This document shows positions 19,101 through 28,888 of a stretch of 64,000 nucleotides of DNA, piece after piece (position 1 is the stretch's first letter; each line of letters begins with the position of its first letter). The translations under genes and the position numbers were made by a program. The notes under the pieces are model-generated. The model made no database searches. It was given only the letters and a program-made list of their open reading frames with translations, and was not told the origin of the DNA. This DNA comes from Planctomycetota bacterium (GTDB lineage Bacteria > Planctomycetota > Phycisphaerae > WQYP01), in NCBI GenBank assembly GCA_021800165.1, contig JAJYZF010000006.1:1-64000 (forward strand), written 5' to 3'.

Positions 19101-19826
19101 GGTCACGGTACATTGATAGGCCTTTTGGCGGGCTTCGTTTTCCATAAATGCCTGAATGTAGCCGACGGACATGCCCAGAGCATAAAAAGCCGGAGCCACC
19201 CAGGCGGCGTCGCGTCGCACCAGGTAATCATTGACCGTTACCACATGGCAATGCCAGCCGCGCAAACCCATGAGAAAACAGGCCAGCGGCGCGACGAACG
19301 TTTTGCCTTCGCCGGTGGCCATTTCCGCAATTTTACCCTCGTAGAGCACCATGCCCCCGATCAACTGCACATCAAACGGATGGGCTCGAAAGGGCGGGCG
19401 GTCCGCGGGTACCGCGGCACGCAGCAATTCATAGAGTTCCACCGGCATGTCCACAAACCGCCAGTCGTGCTCCGATTTGCATTGGGCTTTGACCTGCTCA
19501 AATAACTCCCGCCCCCGTGGAGGCAGCGTCGTGGGGTCGAACCCGGCGGCGGGGTTCAGGGTGTTGCGCAGGCCGATATGCCGATCCATCGCCTCGCGCA
19601 TCAGGGCAAAGGCGCTGGGCAAAACCGCCACATCATCTTCGCCCTTGGCCAGCCGGGCGCGTAATTCCTCCGCATGGGCGCGCATTTGCCCGTCGGTCAT
19701 CACGCGAATCGACGGTTGCAGGGCGTTGATTTCCCGTACCCGGGCGGCATAAGATTTGATCAGACGTTCATTACGCGAGCCAAAAACTTTGGCCAGCGTT
19801 TTATTAAATACCTGCGGTAGCATCAT
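16104..19826 (-). CDS. secA: preprotein translocase ATPase SecA, expanded form (1240 aa)
   Basis: SecA is the motor that pushes unfolded preproteins through SecYEG. The ATPase motifs are intact: ATGEGKT near 170-176, [19 protein letters not shown] near 275-295, GMTGTA near 510, and [12 protein letters not shown] and [11 protein letters not shown] in the second motor half. The C-terminus carries the zinc-binding [13 protein letters not shown]. Two expansions stand out against the usual 850-900 residues. One is an Arg/Glu/Gln-rich coiled coil of about 60 residues (about 315-375) inserted in the preprotein cross-linking domain. The other is in the helical scaffold/wing region (about 785-1065), where one helix-turn unit appears five times. 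AAAGG precedes ATG 19826 by five bases. Long SecA proteins are known from planctomycetes. Confidence 0.97.
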   Translation of the reverse strand: MMLPQVFNKTLAKVFGSRNERLIKSYAARVREINALQPSIRVMTDGQMRAHAEELRARLAKGEDDVAVLPSAFALMREAMDRHIGLRNTLNPAAGFDPTTLPPRGRELFEQVKAQCKSEHDWRFVDMPVELYELLRAAVPADRPPFRAHPFDVQLIGGMVLYEGKIAEMATGEGKTFVAPLACFLMGLRGWHCHVVTVNDYLVRRDAAWVAPAFYALGMSVGYIQAFMENEARQKAYQCTVTYGTNSEFGFDYLRDNMKQQLAEQVQGPLDFVIVDEIDSILIDEARTPLIISGPAHDDSPRYRAADEVTRKLIAAQKPWELANARVEHLKRQLKTAEGEIKNVRGEADKLSSVQNLVTDLRGQLTQAEAQLINHVQLYEVELDRKSVQLTHEGIQKAQEYAGVGSFYVGGNMDWPHLIEQSLRAHVVYERDKDYVVQNGEVIIVDEFTGRLMVGRQWSDGLHQACEAKERVTVKPETQTMATITIQNFFKLYRRIAGMTGTAMTEAEEFDKIYKLEVVLIPTNRPLIRQDDDDLLFLTEKAKWDAIAEHIKEVSDSGQPVLVGTTSVEKSERLSNMLGQRYGIEHEVLNAKNHEREAEIVAKAGRQYQNKSGSMVGAVTIATNMAGRGTDIKLGPGVTEAGGLYVIGTERHEARRIDNQLRGRSGRQGDPGRSRFFVSLEDDLMKLFASEFTLRALQRLGMKEDEAIEHRWLTRGVEKAQKKVEERNFGIRKNLLEYDEVRNHQRQYFYTSRQKILEGRNLQDMIFEIIQDSVQDAVNQYLDRDYVATCIAEWVRANFNTVIDPVELRDTELAVLEHTIRDKTREEARTNIHTSLSEFMDPDADPADWDYAGLSTWAMNQFHVSISAANLKTMDREHIAETLVEKALEQIEIKDCTPLAKYLVKHYAQQQLAAWANTKFDMELPPEELVNKTPEQAVELILRTARRLYQQREIAYPVEYALEVTLGSGGTDNVYASEQLATYIKAKFDTPITGEEIRSMDLKKLHTHLVAISARANADIDRQIDEAVEKLPESEQLAAWVANRFVTAVPPDEFVDEPPAERRERLRELAHTFLRRELTELERNVLLQIFDETWKDHLYAMDQLRDSIGLRSIAQRDPVTEYKREGSKLFTEFMRALRDKVTDVIFRVRLASSDAMRDVYGQVQETFDPHESYGVDSSAAVEAMRNAALPAGAESEPADEPEDTDQPVAPIVNAAPKIGRNDPCPCGSGKKYKHCCGQTV

Positions 19827-19911
19827 CAAGGCCTTTTATTGTCATGTCGTTAAGGAAAAACCCGTAGGGGTACATCATCGTCCCGCAGCGCTGTTGAAAA
19901 TCCGGCGGGAT

Positions 19912-20367
19912 TTATGCCCGGGTGGGTGGCGGCAGCAGGCTGCGGCCGCGCACAAAATCCAGCGCCCGCGAGAGCGTGCGGAACGCAAGCTGGAGGTGCA
20001 CCGTCGCGGAATTCCCGTTGGACGCGCCGATGATCGCGGCCTCACCGCAGGTCAGCGTTGAGGGTAGAGATACGCATCGAGCTGAATGTTGCCGCCGGTA
20101 CATACGCCCAAGCCGATAGAGCTTGCCGATGGCCCCACGGTGCAGCGCCTTGTGCCAGTGCGTCCATGCGCAGCCGATGCCCGGCAGCGCGGCGGTGCCG
20201 CGTGCGACTTGTGAAAGCGAGGCGAATGTGGCGGCCACTTTATTCCGGCCTGCCGTCGTGGCGGCGGAATTGCAGCAAACCATGGCCAGAGCGCAGGACA
20301 ATACGGCGATCACCGCCGCACCGGCGCGTCCGCTTGGCTCGAGAATGCTGGATTTTGAACGTACCAT
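19912..20367 (-). CDS. putative exported protein, 151 aa
   Basis: The protein has a signal-like start: basic residues, then a hydrophobic stretch AAVIAVLSCALAMVCC. The remainder contains four scattered cysteines and no recognised domain. It ends in a basic, Pro-rich tail. It lies 85 bases upstream of secA on the same strand. The ATG at 20367 has only a weak TAAAG upstream. I am unsure that it is a real gene; the signal-like N-terminus and its place between genes of the same strand argue for it. Confidence 0.4.
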   Translation of the reverse strand: MVRSKSSILEPSGRAGAAVIAVLSCALAMVCCNSAATTAGRNKVAATFASLSQVARGTAALPGIGCAWTHWHKALHRGAIGKLYRLGRMYRRQHSARCVSLPSTLTCGEAAIIGASNGNSATVHLQLAFRTLSRALDFVRGRSLLPPPTRA

Positions 20368-20615
20368 CTTTAGCTAACCTGGCCGCTGACACCCAAGTCA
20401 GATATCTTAGCCGGTATCGCGGTAAAATGCACGGTATCGCAGGCCTTGCTACCGGTGTGGCGGCGGCGGATACCGACAACCGGCAGGATAAAATCTGTCG
20501 GCCGGAAGTGATTATCCCCATCGGGCTATGCCGGAGGGTCTGGTACAGGCCAAAGTCCGACGTGCCACGATCGGTCGGGGCTGTGGAGAGGCCGCTCCGC
20601 AAGGCGGCGATAGTT

Positions 20616-21497
20616 CTATACGCTTCGCAGATATTCCCGGGAACAAATCAGGCCGCGTTTTTCGCCTTCTTCGGTGCCATTGAAGTGCTCGTCTTCGAGT
20701 TCCACGCTGACCATGCCCTGATAATGAGCGGCTTTGAGCAGGGAAAAAATACGCCCCCAATGGGCGCAGCCGTGGCCCGGAATGGTATAACGCCAGTGAT
20801 GGCCACCCCAGCCGTGGCCCTTAGCGAAAGTGGCGGGCTGCAAGTTGCCATGCTCATAGAGTTCATCTTCCATCACTTCCGTATCTTTCCCGTGTACATG
20901 GTAGACGCGGGGGGCGAATTCGGCCAGAAATCGTACATGGTCTATGCCCACGCGGATTAAATGGGACGGATCATAATTGATGCCGACATTGGTCGGCAGG
21001 TCCTTGAGAAACGCGCGATAGTCGGCGGTGGTACAGGCCAAACTGGAATAATGCGGCGCTCCGCCGGGCCATCCTTCAATGGCCAGCCGGGCATCTGTGG
21101 AACTTATGGCTTGGGCAAGCTGACCGTAGCCATCAACGGCCACGCGGAAATTTTCCGCGCGCGGACGGGCATGATCCTCCGGGATCACAACGACGAAGAA
21201 GTTTTTAACACCGAGGGTAGCGCATTGCTTGACGAGTTCAGCGTTCCGGGCAGCCGCTTCTTTGCGCTTGCCGGCATCATGCGAAGCCAGCATGCTCCAG
21301 TCTTTTAAGTCCACGGTGCCGATGGTCAAACCGGCGTCCTTGATTTTCCGCAGTTCGTTGACGGGTTCAGGGCCGGTGTCGATGCCGACGAAATGATGGT
21401 CCTTGGCGAACTTGGCCAGCGTTTGCAGATCGCGCTGCCAGGGGCTGCCGCCGCGTCTAAAGCCAATCGCAAAATCACCAGTGTGGGTGTGGGACAT
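20616..21497 (-). CDS. sugar phosphate isomerase/epimerase-like TIM barrel (AP_endonuc_2 fold)
   Basis: The 293-residue protein belongs to the xylose-isomerase-like TIM-barrel superfamily (PF01261), whose members isomerise or epimerise sugars with a divalent metal. Metal-ligand candidates lie in LAIEGWPGG (Glu), GINYDPSHL (Asp, His), VYHVHGKDTEV (His, Asp) and VSVELEDEHF (Glu), in the usual order. There is no signal peptide, so it is cytoplasmic. GGAGG lies nine bases before ATG 21497. The substrate cannot be deduced. Divergently placed upstream is repeat copy B, then tal. A second, more distant relative is encoded at 57864-58676 in this window. Confidence 0.85.
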   Translation of the reverse strand: MSHTHTGDFAIGFRRGGSPWQRDLQTLAKFAKDHHFVGIDTGPEPVNELRKIKDAGLTIGTVDLKDWSMLASHDAGKRKEAAARNAELVKQCATLGVKNFFVVVIPEDHARPRAENFRVAVDGYGQLAQAISSTDARLAIEGWPGGAPHYSSLACTTADYRAFLKDLPTNVGINYDPSHLIRVGIDHVRFLAEFAPRVYHVHGKDTEVMEDELYEHGNLQPATFAKGHGWGGHHWRYTIPGHGCAHWGRIFSLLKAAHYQGMVSVELEDEHFNGTEEGEKRGLICSREYLRSV

Positions 21498-21587
21498 GGT
21501 TTATAACCTCCGTTTTTCAGGGCCTTCACCGATCGTCCAAAGCATCGTATAGCAAGAACGAAACTCTGGCAATCTCCGGTGTGGTCG

Positions 21588-21766
21588 GGGACCGGACAAA
21601 AATAAATTCGTGTTTTGCGGCGCTGAAGCTATGTCCGAAATTTTGTTACCGTTGGCGCGGCGCGACGGTTGCTTCTACCCCGCCAGGGGCTGCGTATGGA
21701 GCGAAACCCAGAGCCTGCCGCCCGCAGGGGCCTCTGGAGAGGGCAAAATTATTTTCGCCCGGTCAG
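21588..21766. repeat. dispersed inverted-repeat element, copy B
   Basis: The left end GGGACCGGACAAAAATAA and the following AATTCGTGTTTTGCGGCG match copies A and C. The right end TTATTTTCGCCCGGTC is a mutated form of the same inverted end. The middle is the most diverged of the three. It shares with copy C, but not A, the GCTGAAGCT..TGTCCGAAAT..TTGTTACC segment. It lies in the spacer between the isomerase gene and tal, in the same orientation as the other two copies. Confidence 0.7.
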
Positions 21767-21835
21767 TAGGCAGATTTTTTTCGTCGAGGCGGCTACACTT
21801 CTCTGGTGAGGAGGATAAAGGCGGGAGTGCCGGGT

Positions 21836-21861
21836 ATGATCAGCTTCATGCAGTTGATCAT
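21836..21861. promoter_or_regulatory. 7-base inverted repeat upstream of tal
   Basis: ATGATCA (21836-21842) and TGATCAT (21855-21861) are perfect inverted repeats 12 bases apart. They end 39 bases before the tal start. Spacing and position fit a dimeric repressor site; no regulator is identifiable. Confidence 0.3.
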
Positions 21862-21900
21862 GGTGGCTTGAAGATCGGAATGGTTTTAGAAAGGTGTATC

Positions 21901-23010
21901 ATGGCCAGCGCAAACATCAACCCGCGTACCCAAGCCCTGCACGATGTAGGGCAAAGCCTGTGGCTGGATAACATAACCCGGAACCTGCTCTCCAGCGGCA
22001 CACTGCAACGGTATATTCAAGACCTTGCCGTTACGGGGCTTACCTCCAATCCCACTATTTTTGATCATGCCATCAGCAAAAGTACTTCCTATGACGACGC
22101 CATCGGGCACCTGCGGGACACCGGCATCCATGCGACGGAAGATATTTTTTTTCGGCTGGCCATGGATGATCTGCGGCGGGCCGCCGATTTATTCCAGCCG
22201 GTTTACGAGCGGACGCACGGCTTGGATGGCTTTGTGTCGTTGGAGGTCTCGCCGTTACTCGCGTACGATACCGCCCCGACACTCGCCGCGGCCAAGGATC
22301 TCTTTGCTCGTGCGGCTCGTGCGAATTTGTTTATTAAAATTCCCGGCACGGCCGCGGGCCTTCCGGCCATTGAAGAGGCGATTTTTCTCGGCATCCCGAT
22401 CAATGTGACATTGCTGTTTTCGGCCCGGCAATATGTGGCTGCGGCGGAGGCGTATACGCGCGGCGTGGAGCGCCGCATTGCGGCGGGGCTTAGCCCGCAG
22501 GTACGCAGCGTGGCAAGCGTGTTTATCAGTCGATGGGATAAGGCGGTCATGGGCAAGGTGCCCGAAACACTGCGCAACCAACTGGGTCTGGCCGTGGCGA
22601 ATTATACGTACAAGGCGTACCGGGAATTGCTCGGGGCCGATCGCTGGAAAAAGCTGATGGCGGCCGGAGCCATGCCGCAAAGGCTTTTGTGGGCCAGCAC
22701 CGGTACCAAGGATCCCCAGGCCCCGGACACCTTTTACATCAGTGCTTTGGCCGCTCCGGATACCATCAACACGATGCCGGAGGAAACCCTGCTGGCGTTT
22801 GCGGATCATGGCACAGTCGCCCAGGTAATGACCGGCGATGTGGGCCGGTCAGAGGAAGTGGTAAAAGAATTCGCCAAAGTCGGCTTTCAGGTGGATGTCT
22901 TGGCGGAACAGTTGCAGCGGGAAGGTGCCGCGTCCTTTGTAAAATCGTGGAATGAACTCATGGAGTCGGTGCGGGTCAAGGGTGCGAAATTGGCGGCCGG
23001 GCGAACCTGA
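21901..23010 (+). CDS. tal: transaldolase
   Basis: Transaldolase moves a dihydroxyacetone unit between sugar phosphates (sedoheptulose-7-P plus glyceraldehyde-3-P to erythrose-4-P plus fructose-6-P) in the non-oxidative pentose phosphate pathway. The Schiff-base Lys146 lies in [19 protein letters not shown] near residue 45, INVTLLFS and [10 protein letters not shown] are typical. The length of 369 and the sequence style match the actinobacterial/cyanobacterial long transaldolases rather than the 220-residue type. AAAGG lies six bases before ATG 21901; the frame is open upstream into repeat copy B, but that part is not coding-like. It is followed 88 bases later by pgi, so the two probably form an operon. 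Confidence 0.95.
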   Translation: MASANINPRTQALHDVGQSLWLDNITRNLLSSGTLQRYIQDLAVTGLTSNPTIFDHAISKSTSYDDAIGHLRDTGIHATEDIFFRLAMDDLRRAADLFQPVYERTHGLDGFVSLEVSPLLAYDTAPTLAAAKDLFARAARANLFIKIPGTAAGLPAIEEAIFLGIPINVTLLFSARQYVAAAEAYTRGVERRIAAGLSPQVRSVASVFISRWDKAVMGKVPETLRNQLGLAVANYTYKAYRELLGADRWKKLMAAGAMPQRLLWASTGTKDPQAPDTFYISALAAPDTINTMPEETLLAFADHGTVAQVMTGDVGRSEEVVKEFAKVGFQVDVLAEQLQREGAASFVKSWNELMESVRVKGAKLAAGRT

Positions 23011-23098
23011 AAATCAGCGTGCCAGTCGCGGCCGGGATGAAGGCGTGGCTGCGGCGGTGGCTGAACGCGCACTGTTTTTGCTTAATGGAGCTATCTCA

Positions 23099-24766
<1,668 letters not shown>

Positions 24767-24923
24767 ATTCTGGTGGGGGGGGCGGACGCGAGTTGATTAG
24801 CCTGAAATTGGTGCCTAAGATTAATACGAAGGGCCGGCTTTTGGTGCCTTCCGTCGGCATTGATGCATTCACAAGTGGCGAGTCTCGATAATCGGGACGT
24901 ATTTTAGTTAAAGGAGTTGTCTC

Positions 24924-25241
24924 ATGACGGAAAATGCGATGTCTGAAGTTGAAAAGGCTCAAAAGAAGCATTCGGATGAACTCCATGAGAAGTATGTTCA
25001 TGCCAAGGATGCCGTGGTGGATCTGGCGGCGGAAGCCCGCCGGGCGGCGGCCGACTATGCCCGGGATCTTAAGCACAATGCCGCAGGCTGGGTGCACGAA
25101 AAGGGTGGCAAACTTGCCGACAGCGCTGCGGATGTCAACGACACGGTTGTTGATTATGTTCGGCGGAATCCGTATACGGCTCTGGGCATTGCCGCGGCTG
25201 CGGGATTGGTACTTGGGCTGGCCCTGCGGCGGCGTTCCTGA
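24924..25241 (+). CDS. DUF883 (ElaB/YqjD) family membrane-anchored protein
   Basis: The 105-residue protein has a charged, Ala-rich amphipathic helical region (about 1-75) with the repeated AAD and AEARRAAADYAR patterns of the ElaB/YqjD/CsbD-like family (PF05957). A C-terminal membrane helix follows (PYTALGIAAAAGLVLGLAL) with a basic RRR end. In E. coli, YqjD and ElaB tether to the inner membrane and bind stationary-phase ribosomes. AAGGAG lies seven bases before the ATG. The next two genes complete a set that parallels the E. coli yqjD-yqjE order, so a stationary-phase or stress role is a fair inference. Confidence 0.88.
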   Translation: MTENAMSEVEKAQKKHSDELHEKYVHAKDAVVDLAAEARRAAADYARDLKHNAAGWVHEKGGKLADSAADVNDTVVDYVRRNPYTALGIAAAAGLVLGLALRRRS

Positions 25242-25426
25242 TGGGCGTTTCGCGGCAGGCCTGAACGATTGCGGCTATGGGCAACCGGGCCTAGAGAGCG
25301 GCATGCTGCGTCTGGCGGCAATCGCCTGATGTTTGCATGTCGATGCATTTTTTTGTTGGGTGGGGGGTGTTGATGGGTGCTGGGGGGCGGCGCGCCAAGA
25401 GAATAAACTAAAAATGGGGTTGGGCC

Positions 25427-25834
25427 ATGACTGACGAACCGGCATCCGGACAACATTCGCCCTGGCCTGATACCGTTAGTCAGCCGGCGGCTGGAGCCGT
25501 AACCTTCAAGAGGCTGATGTCGAAAGTGCTTCGGCTCTTGGAAATTCAGACCCAGCTCATCGGCCTGCGTTTTGCCGTAACCATGCGTGAAGTCCTTTTG
25601 ACGGCGATGCTGGTGGTGGGTGGAGTTTTGCTGTTGCTGCTGGGGTTGGTGTTTCTTTATGTGGCGGTGTTCAAGGCGTTGCTGCTGGTGATGGGGCCGA
25701 TTGCGGTGTGTCTGATTTTTGCGGTGTTTCATATCGTCGGGGCGCTGGTGATCCTGCTGCTGATTCAGAGTCGACGCCAATCGGCCGGCACCACGGCCGC
25801 AGCGCCGGCGGCCCATTCAGGAGGTCCGCGATGA
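25427..25834 (+). CDS. YqjE-like membrane protein (phage holin superfamily III, PF07332)
   Basis: The 135-residue protein has a short soluble N-terminus, an amphipathic helix (KVLRLLEIQTQLIGLRFAV) and two close membrane helices at about 62-83 and 87-110, as in the YqjE/holin III family of small membrane proteins. Its biochemical role is unknown. It follows the DUF883 gene by 185 bases and overlaps the next gene by four bases (ATGA), indicating translational coupling. In the spacer I saw only a T-rich and G-rich run near 25345-25390 and no gene. Confidence 0.8.
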   Translation: MTDEPASGQHSPWPDTVSQPAAGAVTFKRLMSKVLRLLEIQTQLIGLRFAVTMREVLLTAMLVVGGVLLLLLGLVFLYVAVFKALLLVMGPIAVCLIFAVFHIVGALVILLLIQSRRQSAGTTAAAPAAHSGGPR

Positions 25835-26289
25835 CGCTGGAAGAGCAAATTCTGCATCTGGAAAATCAGCGGGAAATGTGTCTGGACGAACTGGAAGATG
25901 AAATTCATCTAGGCATGCACCACTTACGGCAGCGCTTGTCGCCGGCACGTTTTGTCCGACGACATCTGATTTCGTCCATGGCCACGGCGGGAATTGCCGG
26001 AATTTTAGTGCCGTGGCTGGCTGCGTGGCGGGCAGGCAAGGCTTGGCCGTTTGGGCACGCATCCGGGAAGGCCGATGAACGCAGGACTGATCCTGGTACC
26101 TCATCGGATGCGCCAGGCTACCAAGCTGCCCCGGAGGTATCGCCGCGTGGTTCGGCGGGGGGGCTTTTGTCCGCAGTTGTGCGCACCGCGGCTGTGGAAT
26201 TGGCCTCGCGTGTGGATGTACCCGGATTAATTTCGCGTTTTCTAAAGAAGCCGGAAAAGCCGAAAAATCCGGACGCCAACGATGGCTGA
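25831..26289 (+). CDS. hypothetical protein coupled to the YqjE-like gene, 152 aa
   Basis: No domain is recognised. Residues 1-40 are acidic and helical (MTLEEQILHLENQREMCLDE), and 50-68 form one hydrophobic stretch (SSMATAGIAGILVPWLAAW). A Pro/Ser/Gly-rich linker and a second amphipathic helix (LLSAVVRTAAVELASRV) follow, with a Lys/Pro-rich end. This layout resembles small YqjK-type partners of DUF883/YqjE loci. AGGAGG lies six bases before ATG 25831, and the start overlaps the previous stop. It ends just before repeat copy C. Confidence 0.72.
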   Translation: MTLEEQILHLENQREMCLDELEDEIHLGMHHLRQRLSPARFVRRHLISSMATAGIAGILVPWLAAWRAGKAWPFGHASGKADERRTDPGTSSDAPGYQAAPEVSPRGSAGGLLSAVVRTAAVELASRVDVPGLISRFLKKPEKPKNPDANDG

Positions 26290-26292
26290 GTT

Positions 26293-26471
26293 GGGAACCG
26301 CGCAAAAATAAATTCGTGTTTTACGGCGCTGAAGCTTTGTCCGAAATCTTGTTACCGCTGGCGAGGCGTGACCGGCGCGCATATCCCGCAGTGGGTCTGT
26401 AAAGAGCGAACAACGAAGCCGGCGGCCAAAAGGGCCAGCCGGAAAGTGTGAAGTTATTTTTGCCCGGTCCC
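26293..26471. repeat. dispersed inverted-repeat element, copy C
   Basis: The left end GGGAACCGCGCAAAAATAA has two changes from copy A; the right end TTATTTTTGCCCGGTCCC (26454-26471) is identical to that of A. The internal sequence shares long near-identical blocks with copy A (the GCGAACAACGAAGCC and CCAGCCGGAAAGTG segments) and others with copy B. It starts four bases after the stop codon of the preceding gene, so its first bases may be transcribed with that operon and could fold at the mRNA 3' end. Confidence 0.75.
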
Positions 26472-26583
26472 TAAGTCCTCGCTCCGGCCACCTGTGCCCG
26501 ACCGCGGGGGTGAAGCGCTTTTGGGGGGGCGTTTGCCCATGGCGAAAAAGTCTTAACGCCATGGTGGCAAAGGTCAACCGGGG

Positions 26584-27312
26584 TCATGCTGGGCTGCGCC
26601 GGCGGTGTTCGATGCTGCCGTCAAAATTAGCCACCAAAATTTCGTGGGCCATGTTCAGAAAAATACCGGTTTCGATGATGCCGGGAATATGGTGCAGTTG
26701 GCGGTCCAATTCTTCGGGATCACTTAAATGATGCGGTGGGGGGCCGAAGACAGCGTGCAGGATGGGGTTGCCGTTGTCGGTCAGAAAGACGCTTTGGTCC
26801 GGGCGTCGGCGAGTTTGCACGGTGGCACCCATGGCGGTAAGTTTGCGGCTAACAACGGGCAGGGCGAAGGCGACCACTTCCAAAAAAACGGGAAACTTTG
26901 CACCCAGCCGGGGCACCAATTTTTCCTGACCGACAAGGATGATGATTCTTGCCGCCATGGAGGCGATGACTTTTTCCCGCAGTAGATCGCCGCCGCCGCC
27001 CTTGAGCAAATTCAGGTTGGGATCCACTTCGTCGGCACCATCGACGGCAAGGTCCAGCGCGGTGATTTTGTCGAGCGTTCCCAGCGGCACACCGCTGTCG
27101 TAGGCCACCTGAGCGGTAGCTTCCGATGTTGGGATGCCGACGATGTCCAGGGAATCGGCGTGAATTCTCTGGCCCAAGGCGCGGACAAAAGCGTGGGCGG
27201 CCCGTCCACTGCCCAAGCCGATGCACTGGCCGGGCCGAATCGTTTGGGCCGCGCGCAACGCGATTTGTTCAAGCTGCTGCGGGGTTGCAACGGGTGTGGG
27301 TGGTTGGTTCAT
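26584..27312 (-). CDS. rpiA: ribose-5-phosphate isomerase A
   Basis: RpiA interconverts ribose-5-phosphate and ribulose-5-phosphate. The signatures are all present: GLGSGRAAHAFVRAL near 30-44 (usually GLGTGSTA), DGADEVDPNLNLLKGGGGD near 97-115 with the catalytic acidic residues, and LLREKVIA. The length of 242 is slightly longer than E. coli (219) through extra residues at both ends. ATG 27312 is taken as the start because the protein similarity begins here, even though the frame remains open to 27711 over the divergent gene. Together with tal and pgi it supplies the non-oxidative pentose phosphate route. Confidence 0.93.
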   Translation of the reverse strand: MNQPPTPVATPQQLEQIALRAAQTIRPGQCIGLGSGRAAHAFVRALGQRIHADSLDIVGIPTSEATAQVAYDSGVPLGTLDKITALDLAVDGADEVDPNLNLLKGGGGDLLREKVIASMAARIIILVGQEKLVPRLGAKFPVFLEVVAFALPVVSRKLTAMGATVQTRRRPDQSVFLTDNGNPILHAVFGPPPHHLSDPEELDRQLHHIPGIIETGIFLNMAHEILVANFDGSIEHRRRSPA

Positions 27313-27471
27313 AAAGGCTCTTTCGCCGCCGGCACGATTATCCCAGGCGCTGCTACATTGCCGTGTGTGCGGTTGGGCCAGGCGCACGAGATTATCCATG
27401 GCCAGGGGATATTTGCCAAGGCTCCATGGCTGGTTTGGCGCAGTTGGGATATCCGCTAAGATAGACCAACT

Positions 27472-28806
27472 ATGGCACGAATATGTTTTATTGTGGTCGC
27501 CGGGCTTGATGGAAATTTGTCGAACCGCTGCGCCACGGGGGCTGGGCTGGGATCTTTTCAGCATCGCGGCTCTTTGGAGCCGGTGATACCCGCGGTCACT
27601 TCCACCATGCAGGCGACGCTTAGTACCGGCGTGGAACCGGGGCGCCATGGAATTATTGCCAACGGACTTTATACTTTTGGCCGCACGGAAGTGCAGCGCC
27701 ATCTGGATCAAGGCTCATTTGCCGAATTTCGGCGGCAGACCAGTTTTTGGGAACAAGCCAACGCGCTGGTGCAGGTGCCGCGATTCTGGGCGGGGGCGGG
27801 TAAACGGGTGGCGATGCTGTTCTGGCAGCAGTCGATGCCGGATGCCGCCGACATTGTTTTAACGCCCAAGCCGGAACACACGTCGGATGGCAAAACCGTT
27901 ACCGCATGTTGGAGCAATCCCGCAGATCTGTATCCCAAGTTGACGGCGGAACTGGGACCCTTTCCGTTGCAGGCGTATTGGGGGCCTTTTGCGGGTGCGG
28001 CCAGTACCCAATGGATTGTAAAATCCGCGGTGCGTGTGTGGAAGCTGCAGCGGGTGGATCTGGAACTGGTTTACCTGCCGCTGTTGGATTACAACTTGCA
28101 GCGTATGGGACCGGACCATCCGGCGGTTGCCGCGGACTTGGTGGCTTTGGATCAAAGCGTGGCGGAATTGTTGGCCGTGGTCCGGGCGGATGGCGGGCGG
28201 GCGATTGTATGCGGAGATTACGGCGTTACGGCGGTGAGCCGATGCCTGATGCCCAACCGATTGTTGCGCGGGGCAGGGCTGTTGCGGACCAGGGCCGATG
28301 AGCAAGGAAAATTGCTGGTCGATTACCAGGCCAGTACAGCCTTTGCGATGGTGGATCATCAGGTGGCGCACGTGTATTGCGACCAGCGCCACACCGACTC
28401 GGTGCGGCGGTTGCTGGAGGGCCTTGCGGGTGTGGAGCACGTACTGGCTGGGTCGGCGGAACTGCGGGCGTGGGGATTGGATTCGCCGCGCAGCGGCCAA
28501 TTGGTGCTGCTGGCAGCCGCCGATGCATGGTTTGCGCATGACTGGTGGGAAAGCGACGCGGAAAAGCCGGCCTGGCAGTTTACCGTCGATATTCACCGCA
28601 AGCCGGGCTATGACCCACGGGAGATGTTTTTAGATGCCCCAAGACGGTGCATAGCGCAGGATGTGGCCCTGGTGAAGGGGTCTCACGGAATTCGCCCAAC
28701 AGACAGCGGCCACGCCCCCGTGGTGTTAAGCGATGTGGCGTTACCCGCACATGACGGGCGGCTGCCGGCGGCGGCGGTGGCCGCATGGCTGCACGCAACG
28801 TTGTGA
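27472..28806 (+). CDS. alkaline phosphatase superfamily protein (type I phosphodiesterase/nucleotide pyrophosphatase-like)
   Basis: The 444-residue protein has the AP/NPP fold: first metal Asp in VVAGLDGN (near 13), the Thr nucleophile region IPAVTSTMQATLSTG (near 43-57), LPLLDYNLQRMGPDHP near 200-215, CGDYGVT near 245, and KGSHGIRPT near 402. Compared with the NPP motifs DxxxH and DH, the two histidines that bind zinc are replaced here by Gln (DYNLQ) and Tyr (GDYG); the last His (SHG) is kept. It could therefore have altered metal use or be a non-hydrolytic binder. No signal peptide is present. It diverges from rpiA and is followed, 82 bases later, by the PqqD/ABC operon. Confidence 0.78.
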   Translation: MARICFIVVAGLDGNLSNRCATGAGLGSFQHRGSLEPVIPAVTSTMQATLSTGVEPGRHGIIANGLYTFGRTEVQRHLDQGSFAEFRRQTSFWEQANALVQVPRFWAGAGKRVAMLFWQQSMPDAADIVLTPKPEHTSDGKTVTACWSNPADLYPKLTAELGPFPLQAYWGPFAGAASTQWIVKSAVRVWKLQRVDLELVYLPLLDYNLQRMGPDHPAVAADLVALDQSVAELLAVVRADGGRAIVCGDYGVTAVSRCLMPNRLLRGAGLLRTRADEQGKLLVDYQASTAFAMVDHQVAHVYCDQRHTDSVRRLLEGLAGVEHVLAGSAELRAWGLDSPRSGQLVLLAAADAWFAHDWWESDAEKPAWQFTVDIHRKPGYDPREMFLDAPRRCIAQDVALVKGSHGIRPTDSGHAPVVLSDVALPAHDGRLPAAAVAAWLHATL

Positions 28807-28888
28807 TCTGCGGCCGGCCGGGATCGGGGCTTGCGGCTGGAACCGAATGCTTGGCTGTGGAGTGTAGAGAATTGTCAGGGCCGTGGCG

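Noticed and set aside
18438-19505. 355-codon open frame on the plus strand inside secA
   Set aside because: It is antisense to highly conserved SecA motifs, is His/Arg/Phe-rich and has no ribosome binding site. It is a shadow of the GC-rich codon use of secA.
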